The translations under genes were made by a program, and so were the position numbers. The notes under the pieces are model-generated. The model saw nothing but the letters and a program-made list of their open reading frames with translations. It was not told the origin of the DNA and did no database searches. Positions 12,104 to 24,400 of a stretch of 64,000 bases of DNA are shown piece by piece. This DNA is from Onchocerca lupi. Lineage: Eukaryota; Nematoda; Chromadorea; Rhabditida; Onchocercidae. How positions within the stretch are numbered: position 1 is the stretch's first letter; each line of letters starts with the position of its first letter. The stretch covers positions 89,780 through 153,779 of the forward strand of contig JAOVVO010000125.1 of NCBI GenBank assembly GCA_028564675.1, read 5' to 3'.

Positions 12104-13951
12104 AGAAGTGATGAAGCACTTTATATTTTTCTAACTTAAAATTTTTATCATTTTTATAAAATATTTATATTTTATAAACTTTATTTCTAAGTTTAGTTTC
12201 ACTACTTATTCATTTGTTTAGATTTGAAATATAGAATAGTTAGTTTTGTCTAAAAAGAGAATGATGCATAAAATAGACTTTATTATATAATTCCTGCTGA
12301 AGATTTATATTTATGTACAGACTGTTTTATTAGTTTGTGTCATAAAATGGAAGAGAGATTTTTCTTGTGTTAGAATTGGTTGATAAGATAAAGAAGTCAA
12401 GCATTATCGGAAAACTTAAGTAGGTATCAATTAAGTTTGATCATAGTAATTTTTCATTTTAAGTTTAATTGCGATAATATTTCATTCCTTTTTAGTCGTA
12501 ATTCGGATGTGCTGCCCGATAAATGATATTTTTTTTTTAGTTGTTATTACAATTTTTTATCAAATTTGTTATTTTCAAAATTTGCCAGTTATGATATTGA
12601 TTTATGTTTTTTTGCATAAAAATCGCGTTGCTGTGCATTACTTCATACATCATCATGTACCTATTATTTTGTGCCTCTGTTTCATGCTATTTTGCATTAT
12701 GTTGCTTGGGTTTATTTATTAGTTGCTTAAATTAATTGAGTAGCATCGCTTTAGAAGAAAGAGAGATATCTTATCTAATTGGATAGATATTGATCGTTGA
12801 AAATAGCTGAACATTTATAGGTCAGATGGATCGTCAGTCATTTTAACCATGGATTTGCATAGTTCGGATCGGGTTTTATGCTATTTTTCCCTATTCACAA
12901 CTTTTTGTTTTATTCTTTTCTCATATTTTTCAGATGCGTAGTTCATTTTATTCTGCATTTGATGCTATCACTTTTGATGATCTCATCTTTCCTAATTTAT
13001 AAAATTCACTATTTTAGTTAAAAATAAAGATTTATTGTAATTATTGGATAATTATTGTCTATACTTTCTTTTTAATTAAAACTGAGTGCAATCCCATTTG
13101 CACCTCAATAGATTTTGCGTATGCAAGTGGGTTTCGCTTATGCTTAATAAGACTAAACGGAGTTCCCTGTATGCCATTTCGGAGTTATTAGTGTTAGCTG
13201 GATACCTCCGGAGAGAATTCCTCCTTGATTGAAAAGAAAATTGATAGTTGAAATAAGTTTGGGCTTTTTCAAAGATTTCTAACAGAGGTAGTTGATAAAT
13301 AAGAATATTTCATTAAGATTTTTAGTTTTATGCCGATCTTCTTGGACTATGACAATGACTGAGAGTTCTTGTTTCTTATCGTACTGTTATCTCAAAATTG
13401 AGTAATTAAACCTTTATTACAAAAGATTTGATAGGACGGCAGCGAACGCAACAATTACAACATCATTCATAGCAATAAAACAATTTAAATGACGATTTCA
13501 TAATACGAAGGGAATAACACAAATAAAGGGGAATTCAAATACCCAAGCCGGGGACCATTCAACCGCTTTCATTGATATCCATCTACAAATGATCCGCAAG
13601 GAAGCATTTTTGTTAGCTCATGAAAGGACGCTTTTGTTAGCGTGATCTATATACTAAAGCATAAAACAAGCGTTACTAAGTCATTTGATTTATGAGGAAA
13701 TCATTTATTTTCCGATACTTCTTGCAGTTTCAGTGACAGGCTTACTTTTATAAATATAACTTGTGTCTTTGGAAATTTTTCAATTACCTTTCACATAATT
13801 TTTATTTCGAAAGCCATACGAAGAATCGTAAGAGACAACAAAAAAGAGTATATGCATAAATATGTTATCGGATGATCATTTATCCCACAATATCGATAGA
13901 TTCCCAATATTATAATTCATTTACTGATTTAGTGCCATCCATTTTAGCGGC
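12104..13951. other. Intergenic with a GC-richer island at about 13085-13235
   Basis: AT-rich except for a block near 13085-13235. That block is visibly richer in G and C and contains an imperfect inverted repeat (GCAATCCCATTTGC with GCAAGTGGGTTTCGC). A second, less AT-rich patch lies at 13540-13650, with two short direct repeats around TTTTGTTAGC. The plus-strand ORF at 12507-12722 is hydrophobic and low in complexity and was not accepted. Confidence 0.4.
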
Positions 13952-16838
13952 TTAATCTTTTTTCGCTATCTTTGCAGTTGCGATTTCTTCTTTGTTATGC
14001 TGCCTTTCAGATTCATATTTTAGATTGATGGAAGCAAAATACTCCCGCATATTATAAGCCACAATGGGCAAGCCTTGAGCTCGTAATTTAGCAGCAAATG
14101 CCAAATCGCCATCATCATATCCTATCCATCTGCAAAAATCAATGGTACTAGTACTAATCAATAGTACCATTACTAATTCCATCGTTTAATCATTTAGAAA
14201 GAACATATTTCACATTTCAAATAAGCTACTGTTGTTCATATTTGGGAAACGTTGAAAAGCGAATGCATATTCTCGAATCAAATGCTGTTTATTCATATGA
14301 TCAATTATCTAAGAGTTGATGAAATGATACAATTTGTTAATTGTTGGATGTAATATTAAATGGGAGCACTCCTTCTTATTTTCATACTTTAAATGGAATA
14401 AATTAATAACATAATAAAAATCCCCGAACATTGATTAATTGTAAAATAATATTTTTTTATGCTGATAATTTCTCATTAACAATATCTTCATAAATTTCTG
14501 AATGATTTCTTTAGAATATCTAACAGCAACAGAAAGTACGAGCTAACCGAGTTTTGAAAAATTTATATGTTCTTCTATGAATATATAATGCGATACAATA
14601 AGTAAGCGCTGTCAAAAACCATAATATTAAAAAAACAGTGTCTGCAATTGGTTAAATTATGAATTTCGGAATATTTTATTATGGAAATTAATATATGAAG
14701 AAATAAGCTATGTCAATTTTAATTTATTTGTTGTACAATTATTTACCAGGCAAATAAAGTCCACAGCTATCTTTGAAATTGTATCATACTTTATCAATTG
14801 ATAAACTCCCTACCATTTTGAACCATGTAATAACAAGAAAGTTTTTTTTCGGAAATCTCAAAAAACTTATTAAGTTTTTCGAAAAAAACCAAGCTATTTT
14901 TGTTACTGGTTTCTTTTTTTTTTCTTCATTTTTTGATACTGCATAGCTGAACAATCTTTTAAACATAACTAATCCAAAAAATTACTACCTTTCTGACTAT
15001 GAAATGGCTTGATCGGAACAATTTGGCAACTTGCATTATAAATATCTTTTGGAAAGCATGGCTATTTTTTTGCATGCATCGATTGATGATACCCTGATAC
15101 TCTTAAATGATCAATAATCACGGGAATCCTGATAACTAACCTAAAATAGTTTTTCGCTCTTTGAAACTGATAACCAACCATATTAAATCAAAAATGAACA
15201 TAAGAATAATTCGGTAATAATATAATGTTATAAGAAGCCCATGCTAAAAGTCTTGACAAATTTATATCATTATATTACTGTTTTTATACATTATTGATAC
15301 CATACTTTTTCAGTTGTCTATTTTAGAAAAGCCTGCATAAAATTCATATGAAACTGAAGAAAAGTCAAATGAGTCCAGCAATTAAAAGAATAAGAAATTT
15401 AGTTGGGAATTCAATTCGAAATTTTAAAATCAAATTTTGAATTTATAAAATAAAATAGATTTTCATATGTATTCTTTCCTTTGAATTATTTCGCTGATAA
15501 TACTTTTTTCATTTTTCATTCTTTTATTTATTGTAGGAAACTCACACCAAGGTATAGTCCAATAGGTCCTGAAAGAAATGATATGAAAGAAATATAGAGA
15601 ACGAACAGTGGTACCATTATCAGCCATGTTAATGGATCCTGAAAATACTCATTAAATGTTATTAAAATTAATTTGCGAGTTCTTTTTTTTTTTTTTCCGT
15701 ATTGCTACAAAAATAAGATTTATACAACTGAAATAATTTGTAAAGCTTAAAAATTCGCATTTTATATTTCAGATTTTTGGAAAAACTTCAAAGATGTGTA
15801 TTAAAATACTATTAGAGACAGTGAAGAAATAAAGTTTTACTGGTTTAATGCAAAAGATAAACAAGATGAGAAATATGGAAGTGACAGAATTTAAAAATTA
15901 AATCATAAAATCAAAAAATTTGAAAATAAAATCAAGAAATTTCAACGAATTGAATTTATCATCTTTTTTCATTAAATGCTGAAAAAAAAAATAAAGAAAT
16001 TTCAAAGAATTTAAGGAAAAACTGTAATTAAATTATGGTTGATTTTGGGAGGATAGTGATATTCATATTACAAGATATTTCAGCGAAAAAATATAGCCGA
16101 ATTCCATCTTGTTTTTTCTGTTCTTGTTTTTCGGTGCCAATTCCATATTTATAACTTCTTCCCTTTAATCATCTTTTAACCTACATTTAACTCTTTGATA
16201 ATTACTACTGATAAAAATTTCCATGCATTTTTTCCATAAAAATCTAAATCACAACTGCAAATTATTGATTTCTTTGGAAAAGCAAAATTAATAAAATATT
16301 GCATTTCAATCTTTCGAATAATAATTTTTTTGATTATTTTTTGAAATTTTTAAAAATTTTTACATCATCATAATGAAAAAAAGCAATCAGGAAGAACATT
16401 GCAAACATTGACCAAAAGTCGATCACACAAAAAAATACGCTTGCCACATAGGAATGCAAAGCTCCACAACATACTTCATACTCCTCACTAGAACTTTTTT
16501 CTTTTTCTTTTGTAAAATTAAAAATGGGAAAAATTTATTATTAATTTTGTATTTAAACATTTAATTACTATTGTTATAATATTATGACTAGCATTTACAA
16601 GAGAATTTAACAATTACATAATATATCTATTGATAAGATTACTGGTAATTAGATATTTGATTTGTCAATAACTTGCAATGCTCTAAGACAAAATTTGAAC
16701 ACTCTATTACATAACAATTTCATATATTCGGATCAATTTTAAAGAAAAGAAGTTAGAATTAAAAGTCGAAGAATTAAAAAAAGTCTAATCAAACCTATCA
16801 TCCTCACTTAGTTCCGGAAGACACATTGGCAATAACAA
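13952..16838 (-). CDS. Partial gene: multi-pass membrane protein, unidentified
   Basis: I do not recognise this gene. Three minus-strand exons join in phase: 16838-16808 (VIANVSSGTN, with an N-glycosylation-type site), 16487-16364 (EEYEVCCGALHSYV, then a hydrophobic stretch ending FFHYDD) and 15638-15546 (DPLTWLIMVPLF ending SGPIGLYLG). Together they give about 80 residues with two likely membrane helices. A downstream exon at 14129-13952 follows a TTTTTGCAG acceptor and ends in a stop. It reads WIGYDDGDLAFAAKLRAQG, then PIVAYNMREYFASINL and a basic tail ending AKIAKKD. Its entry phase does not fit the third exon, so an exon is missing or this exon belongs to another gene. The 5' end was not found. 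Weak echoes are the SGPIG motif of TMEM8/myomaker-like proteins for the membrane part and the DD..FA....P..V.N.E motif of GT25-type enzymes for the last exon; neither is firm. Confidence 0.35.
14141..14171. repeat. Perfect 10-bp inverted repeat, 11-nt loop
   Basis: AATGGTACTA at 14141-14150 is matched by TAGTACCATT at 14162-14171. It sits about 12 nt upstream (minus-strand sense) of the splice acceptor of the exon at 14129-13952, within its intron. It could be chance. Confidence 0.6.
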
Positions 16839-18478
16839 CTGTTCAATTGAATTCAGAAATAACGAAATGATATTAAATCTATAGATTGCTTGATTTTATA
16901 TACTAATAGATGCTGTAGAATAAATGTATGACTATTTTTCCTAATCATTGCAAAAGGAAAAATTTGAGTTTTAAGGAAATATGCGTTTTACTTCCAAAAT
17001 TACCATATAGATGAGCAACAAACTCAAAATATCCATCGTAGGAAATATATAAATGATTTTAGTGTACATGATATAGCATCACGGTCACGACGTGATAATA
17101 GTCGTTAAAATAATCACTAGATAGAATTTCAAATATCATATACGTAGTTGTTAGAGAATTGCTTCTATTTTCTTGCCTTTGAAACACGGACAAACTCATG
17201 TGCTAACCGTTAAAAGTATGGCTGTTATTTCATAATTATTGATTCAGAGATTTCTTTGCTTAATGCTGACAATATCTGAAACATTTCTGGAAATACAAGA
17301 CTTTAGAAATCTAGACTTCTAATAATACAGAATCCTGAACCTGCATTCTCTGCCCAAAAGCCCCAAACATCTCAAAATAAACTTCAATCGATGCATTTCA
17401 TTGAGTTGCAGTTTCGTTGAGAAAGTAATTCGAAATGGCAATAGTAGCTTACCTGACACAAAAGAACTTCAGATTAGCAGAAAAAATTGAATTCAATCAC
17501 AGAATAAAAACATATATAATTTTATTACATTAAATATTGGGTTATGATATCGAAAAAGAAATGAACAATATCCTTTATTATGCAGAATTTGAATAATGTA
17601 TTTATATAAACAGAATCATTACATCAAAATGAAATATATAGAACGCTAAATAATAAGTTTCTTCTTAATTACAAATGAATACAACATGTTTCATAAATTT
17701 TTCTGTAATTTCACGAATTTTTAGGAAAGACGGAAATTGCGATTTGCAGATGTTCTAATAAGAATATAAAAAATTTGATATGAAATGGTTGCAAGAGATA
17801 AATACAAAGAAATACGTATATGAAATGCTAAACTATGGTAATTATCTGTAATAGTTCATAGTAAAAACTTTCCAAAATGATAGATATTGTAACAAGGAAA
17901 TAATTTCTGGAAGAATTTACAAAGTATCAATTATAAATTGGGAAAAAACTAAAAGAAGAATGGAACAAATAAAATCCAAGAACAAACTAACATACTGTGA
18001 GAAATGAAAATCATACTATGAAAAACAGCAAAACAAAAAATTTCCCTGCGAATCAAATCATCCGAATTTGAAATTTTTTTCCAGTAAAAAATCAAATAAA
18101 GGAGTATCAAAGTTTATTAAACCAAATAAAATAATTACTTCGCTGTATCTTTGGCATATTCTGCTGCTAGCTAAATTATAGTAACGAACTTTCTCCAGAA
18201 AATTTTATGTATGAGTAAAGCTTTACATAAACTAATGTTAATACAATTTCCAAATGTTGTGTCTAATTTTAGAGACATTTTTATCTTTATATTTGCATCA
18301 TTTGATGTCACAACATATAATGAAATGAAGCGGAGCATTATCGATCATCAAATGATAATTTTTTTTGTTAATAAATGGATATAAACTATCGAATGGAAAA
18401 AATTCTGCAAAATTCCTCTTAATGTCATCAAATCAATATTGAATTACTAAACATAAATTGATAATAAATTCACATTAT
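16839..18478. other. AT-rich, no confident gene
   Basis: The region lies between the partial membrane-protein exons and the 3' end of the Tudor gene. A minus-strand open segment at about 17350-17451, bounded by TGTGTCAG and AG|GTTCAG, translates as KLLLPFRITFST and onward. Its exit phase does not match the next exon found, so it is not called. The rest is low-complexity AT-rich DNA. Confidence 0.35.
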
Positions 18479-21400
18479 TCAATCTCTATCAAATTTTGAA
18501 ACGGATGCTACCAACGAATCCATAAAAGTAATAATTTCAGGATCGAATGTTTTACGCTCTTCATCCATATCATCGGAAATGTAAACCGTTATTTCTGATA
18601 CCTGGAAAATTATTGTTTGCAATATAAATCTTTCAAACAGATTTAAATTTTCGAATATAAATTATATGTATATAAACTACAATTTGCACAATTACTTCAA
18701 TCTACTTCACTCATTAATTACAGAAAAAATATATTTGGTATTTTGAAATACATACTGCATCATTCTGAAGTCTAAAAACACCTAATTTAATTTAATTAAA
18801 AAAAAAAAAAAAGAAACTGTAATTTTTAATCAAACGATAATCGACATCGATTGCATTCTCAAGTAGTGTTATTCCAGTGATCCAAAAAATTAAACCTGCG
18901 GTTTCAGATAAGAATCCTCATTAATTACCAAATTTTGGCTGCACTCAATTTGTTTCATCCCTTTAGTTGGCAATCTCAAATCTTCTATTTTTTCGCCTAA
19001 AATTTTCCTTTTTTTTTTAAGCTTAAGAAGGAATAACAATGTGAATTCCTTTCTTCAATTCCACCAGAAACTTTGTCAACAATTAAGGAGAACTTTCACA
19101 AAAACTGATAGAGTATAGACACAAACTTTTTAAAAGCACAAATCTCACTTGTAATAACTGTCATTAACCTTGTGGGTTGTTTTCCAATTAAATTCTCATA
19201 ACAAAGAAATATTTATTCCCCACCTTGATTTGAATTTCCGCCAGAAGTCTGTTCGAGATCATTAGTAACAAAACCTAGTACTGATTCTTTATCATCAATC
19301 TTTTCCTGCTTTGCTTTCTTGAGTTTTTCTATCAAAGTTGTGCGATCAGAGAAAAAAATATCACTTATTAGATAGCTATCCTGCAAAATAATAGAATTAT
19401 TCTGAAAAATTGCAAAAGCAACAATGATTAGCATCGGAATTTCGTAAAAAGACATTCCAACTTTTAAGCTATATGTAATGTAAAATGCACATGATTATGC
19501 CAATAAGTATCACATCAAAACATACCTCGATGTATTCAGTAAGAATGACTTTAGCTGGACCACTTGCTGCACTACTCAGTATCATTTGTCTTGATTCTTC
19601 ATCAAGCAAGAATTTAGTGAATCTGAACTGCACTGATAATCGATGACATGTTCGCACTAAGAAACTGTCTGAATCACCTGCAATAAAGCTCAGCATTTCA
19701 CTCTAAAAATGGATTTTTCTCCGTAAATTTTTGGAAAATTTTTGGATTTTGTAATTTATGCTCATATGCATATACTTTATAAACATGCTCTGCTAATGAA
19801 GTTCATGTAATAATGTTATACGATATATATTAGTTCATGTTATACATGCTATATGTTAGTTCATGTTATACGATAGTATTTGATAGTATTATAGTAATAT
19901 ATGATGCTTCTGAAAAAAATCAAAATAATATCAGCAGACTTTTTACTCAGAAATAGATCAACAAGCCTTTATGAAGTTTCCAATAACAACTCCACCAAGT
20001 TTCGCCATTTTCGAGTCCTTATAACAAACAAACTGCTCAATTTTATGGCATTCAACCAAAACAAAGCATTCCGGTTGAATTTTATAGAAATAATGGAACA
20101 AAGAAACTTCAAGTTAGTAACAACTAAAAAAGCAATGAAATTAAAAACAAAAATTTCAAAAAAAACAGTTACATGATTCTTTCGAGCCATAAAATTGGAC
20201 GGGTGTTTCTTCAATAGAAATGCCTTCATCAACCAATAAACACTTCTTTGAAGATGCATTATTCGCTGAGGAGATCAACATTGCACGTTTATTTTCCTTA
20301 TTCAAAGTAATTAAACCAGTAGTTGCATCAGTTCCAAGAGGAATTAATTCAATGTTTGCAAGTGCCTAAAGTTCAAAGATTGAGACTTTAACATATGAAA
20401 ATTGTATAAATTTTAAGAACACTAATTAAAGTATATTCTGGCAAATTAAATATCAGGAGCGTAAATCAGAAAAAAGAAATGGTTCAGACAGATTAGGATG
20501 AGAGTAATTTCCAAAAAAAATAATGTATGAGTATATTAAGTTAAACGTGAAATTCAAAAACTTCAAATAATATCAGAACAAGAATTTGCATTGAAAGGTA
20601 AGTGGCCTTTCAGTACATATTCTTGCTCTAGTATTGTTTGAAAAACGATCTTTATAACACACCTTCTTCATTTTATTATATTGTTCAGTAAAAGCATATG
20701 GCCGTGCACGAATAATCTGCCCATCAACTTCTGTGATTAAAATTGCGTATTCATGTTTTCCATCAAATAATAAATTCTTCACTGGATACTTCCTCCAAAT
20801 ATCCTGTGTTTTTGCGTAACCTTTTGCAATTAACCAGCTCACCAGTTCAATTTTATTATTTGCATTATTCGCTTCATCCATTCCGAAGTTATCCTCTTCA
20901 ATCAATTGGTCTTTGAGTACCATAACCTGTTATCGTCGATTTTTAGTTTTAAAAAATTTCGATACGAGATATTTAAAAATGTAATAACAAACACATTCAT
21001 AAGTTTTCATCCTTTGAGAAAGAGTAAGAGTTGATCAATATACTGGAACATGTCCTAGTATATCTTCCTTCCCGAGTAAATAGCTAACCTTGATAGGATA
21101 AACTCCATCTTTACTCGGACTACCAAAAATGGCTTCAAATGAAGCGGAAGGAGCTAATAAATTATCAATGCATTTCTGTACTTCTTCAGGCCATTTTTCC
21201 TCATGATTTAAAGGTCGTACACCATCGATTCGGCATCGGATACCCTGTCGAGGAGTGTAAAGTATTTCCTGAAAAATAAACTAGATAAACAGTTTGAATG
21301 AATAACGATGATGAATTGGTGAATGGTAACTAAAATATATCTTTCTAAATAAAAGATTATGACAGATGATTTCAGATCATGTAATGAAGTATAGTGCTAA

Positions 21401-24400
21401 TTATATCACTAATTTCTAACACGAGTTCCAAAATCCAAAATTATTACTCAAAAACAGCATTCCTTTCTTTTTTCTCATTTGAAACAATGGAAAATAAAAG
21501 CGTTCGCCAAGAGCATTAAATTGACACAAAATAACTGTAATTTCTCATTACTAAATAATCTATTTCAAATTAAATGTGGTATTAAATAAATTGGTGCAGT
21601 ATATATAATTTTAACATTCATTCCTTCATGCTTTGATTAATAAGATGTACTTGATGTAATTGGAAATTTAAGGTGCGATACCCTAATTCTTATCACACTA
21701 ATTTACAATTATATTATCAAATGAAAAAAAACCAAATATAATAAACAAATTTACATTAGGTTGTTCGTCCCTATCCAGCATGAACAATTCTTCTTTCGTG
21801 CAGAGACTTTCATTGCCATAATCAACATAACGCACACGATATGCTGTATTACTATCTTTTACTTCCACAGCGATGATTTCTGCCCGATAAGGCGACTCAT
21901 CAAAATATGAAATGACAACGTCGCCAATTCGTGGTACTTCGACCATTTTCTTGGTATTCACATATCCACTGTTTAACTGAAAATTCAAACAAAAAAAGAA
22001 AAAAACATTTAAAAACTTATTTAATTTCTCTTCCATGAACGATACGGTATTAGGGGATCCTGTATCTTAACTGTCGTCCCATATAATGATCCAAAAGTTG
22101 CTTACAGAAAATTTCTGTTAGTACAAACTAACTTATGTTACTTTTGGTTTATGCTGACAGTGATACTTTCGCAATTCCCTTAAAAAAATTAACTAGAAAA
22201 TGAACTGAATATTTCTTTGCAATTGCTAGTTGAGAAAAGTTACAATATGGCTAATCCCGTAAGAAAAAAACTGAAAAAAGAAAAAAAAGATGGTTTTCTT
22301 TTCTGCATAAGTAAAAAATTCAAAATAAAGAGAGAAGACAAACGTCTTTACAGATTTAATTTCCCACAAGGGAAGATTCTCACATAAGATAAAATGGGAA
22401 ATTAAACTTTCAAATTCTTAAATCCTTACAAGTTTTAACTCACCTGCTCAAGTTGAACAAGGCTATCTGATAACTGAACAGTAAAAACAGGATGGACATG
22501 ATCAAAATCGTCAGATCGAAGAACATCCAGTGTTTCATAAAGCGGCAATGCTGGTCCGATACCCCATTTGAATGGAACAGCGAAACCTCTGGAAATCATG
22601 CCTATTATATGGTAAACGCATCCAATAACAAATTGAAATGCTGGTAACTTCTAGGAATTCAAAGAACTTCAATTCTGAACATGAACCTTGAGATCAAGAT
22701 GTCGGAAACGGAACGTCCATTACTCAGCATAATTGTAACGTCATAAATACCTTTTACCGACTGTTGCAAAAAACGTATAAATAGCTTTTGATCAGTGGTC
22801 AGTTCTGAGAATATTTCTCGAGCTTCAGGATCGAATGCATTCTGAAAAATAAGTTGGTTTTACGTGTATTGGAAAAACCATAAAAAATTGAGCAAAGTAT
22901 CAATGCAAATGATCCCTCCAGAATTACACCATTAAAAAGATTAATTTTACAAAATCATTCAGATGTGAATTCCACTGCGTCCCTCCGTACTCTAAACCTT
23001 ATCTCGTGCAATACCTCATTAGATTCTTCTTAAAAAGTCTACAATACCAATTACCAAAGTATTTCCATTTAATCCAACTAATCAATAAAGTTATTTATGA
23101 TTTCAGTCAATCAACATGTTTTTCTTTTTTCTTTTTTCTTTTCAAATCATTTGAAGCTTCATCTAATAATTTCAATTGATTACTGCTTGCAAAAACAATC
23201 TTAACTTGGATTTCAAGGGAAGACATGAACAGATTTTCACAATTGAAACTCGAAAGCATTTATCAGAGTAAAATTAAAAAGTGCAATAGTTCTACATCTT
23301 GAACTGCTTGGGCAATTAAATTAGTTATTAAAGAATTCTAATTAATTATGGTACTATTTTTCTAAGATTGTGACATTTCCTGAAAATAAGAACATCAACT
23401 TACAATTAATTTCAAACTTTCAGTAGCAAATTATTGAGAAAAAATTGTTTCAATAAATGACTAACTTTAGAAGCCACTGGCATGACACCGTGTAATCGGC
23501 AATGAAAGGCCATTCTTCTTGATGTATAGAATTGTTCGGGAAGAGAATTATTGATAAAATAAAGCTCAGAAGTATCAATATCTTCCACATTTCCATAATC
23601 AACGAACAAGACTCTTTTCCTTCAAAACAAATAAATAATTTTTTGTTTAATCAGCCTCATTTGTTTACAATTTACTGAGAACAATGGAGACAAGAAAATT
23701 GAGGAAGATAAAATAACCCATACCGAATTTCGTTAGCGGTTTATCATGGAACAGGAGTTAAATATATATAAATGTTACATTTCATTTAATCTTGTCAAAT
23801 ATATATGTGTTATACGTTTTTTTCTTAAGGCGATGGGTAAGGCACTTATCATAGATCAAGCACCAAAAAATGAAATTCATCTCTAAAATAACATACTTGG
23901 ATATGCTACATGAATTTCACATCAAAATTTGAAAACAAACTCATTATTATTATTATTATTGCCGATGATTTCTGCTCGGTAATAATTTCCCATAAAAAGC
24001 GCAATACAAGCTTGAGAAATTTCAAACGAAGATAATTTTGGAAGATTAACTGGTAACTGTGCATCCGATAACACCAAATGCTCAATGTTATTTCCATCAC
24101 GATCCAACTGCACGAAAAATGATAACGGATCACTTTTTGTCTAAACACACATAATATAACCGAACAAGAACGTCTTTAAAGTTATACTAAGAACCTGATA
24201 TTAATTAAAAACTAAAAAAAAAAAATTAATGTGTTAATTAGAATTGCCAATCTTCTTGAAATAAATCAAACTGCTTCAAATAACAAAAAAAAAAAAAAAA
24301 CAGATATCGACAGGAACACCATCTAATTGATAATCCGGATAAGCGATAATTACACATAGAATTTAAAAGAATTCACAAAGTTTTCAAAACTCTTAAAACG

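Noticed and set aside
12507..12722. 71-residue hydrophobic plus-strand ORF after EXT2
   Set aside because: Phe/Ile/Tyr-rich translation of AT-rich 3' sequence with no splice or family support.
23906..24148. 80-residue minus-strand ORF
   Set aside because: Frame-shifted shadow of the Tudor unit 2 exon. The true frame gives DPLSFFVQLD and YYRAEII.
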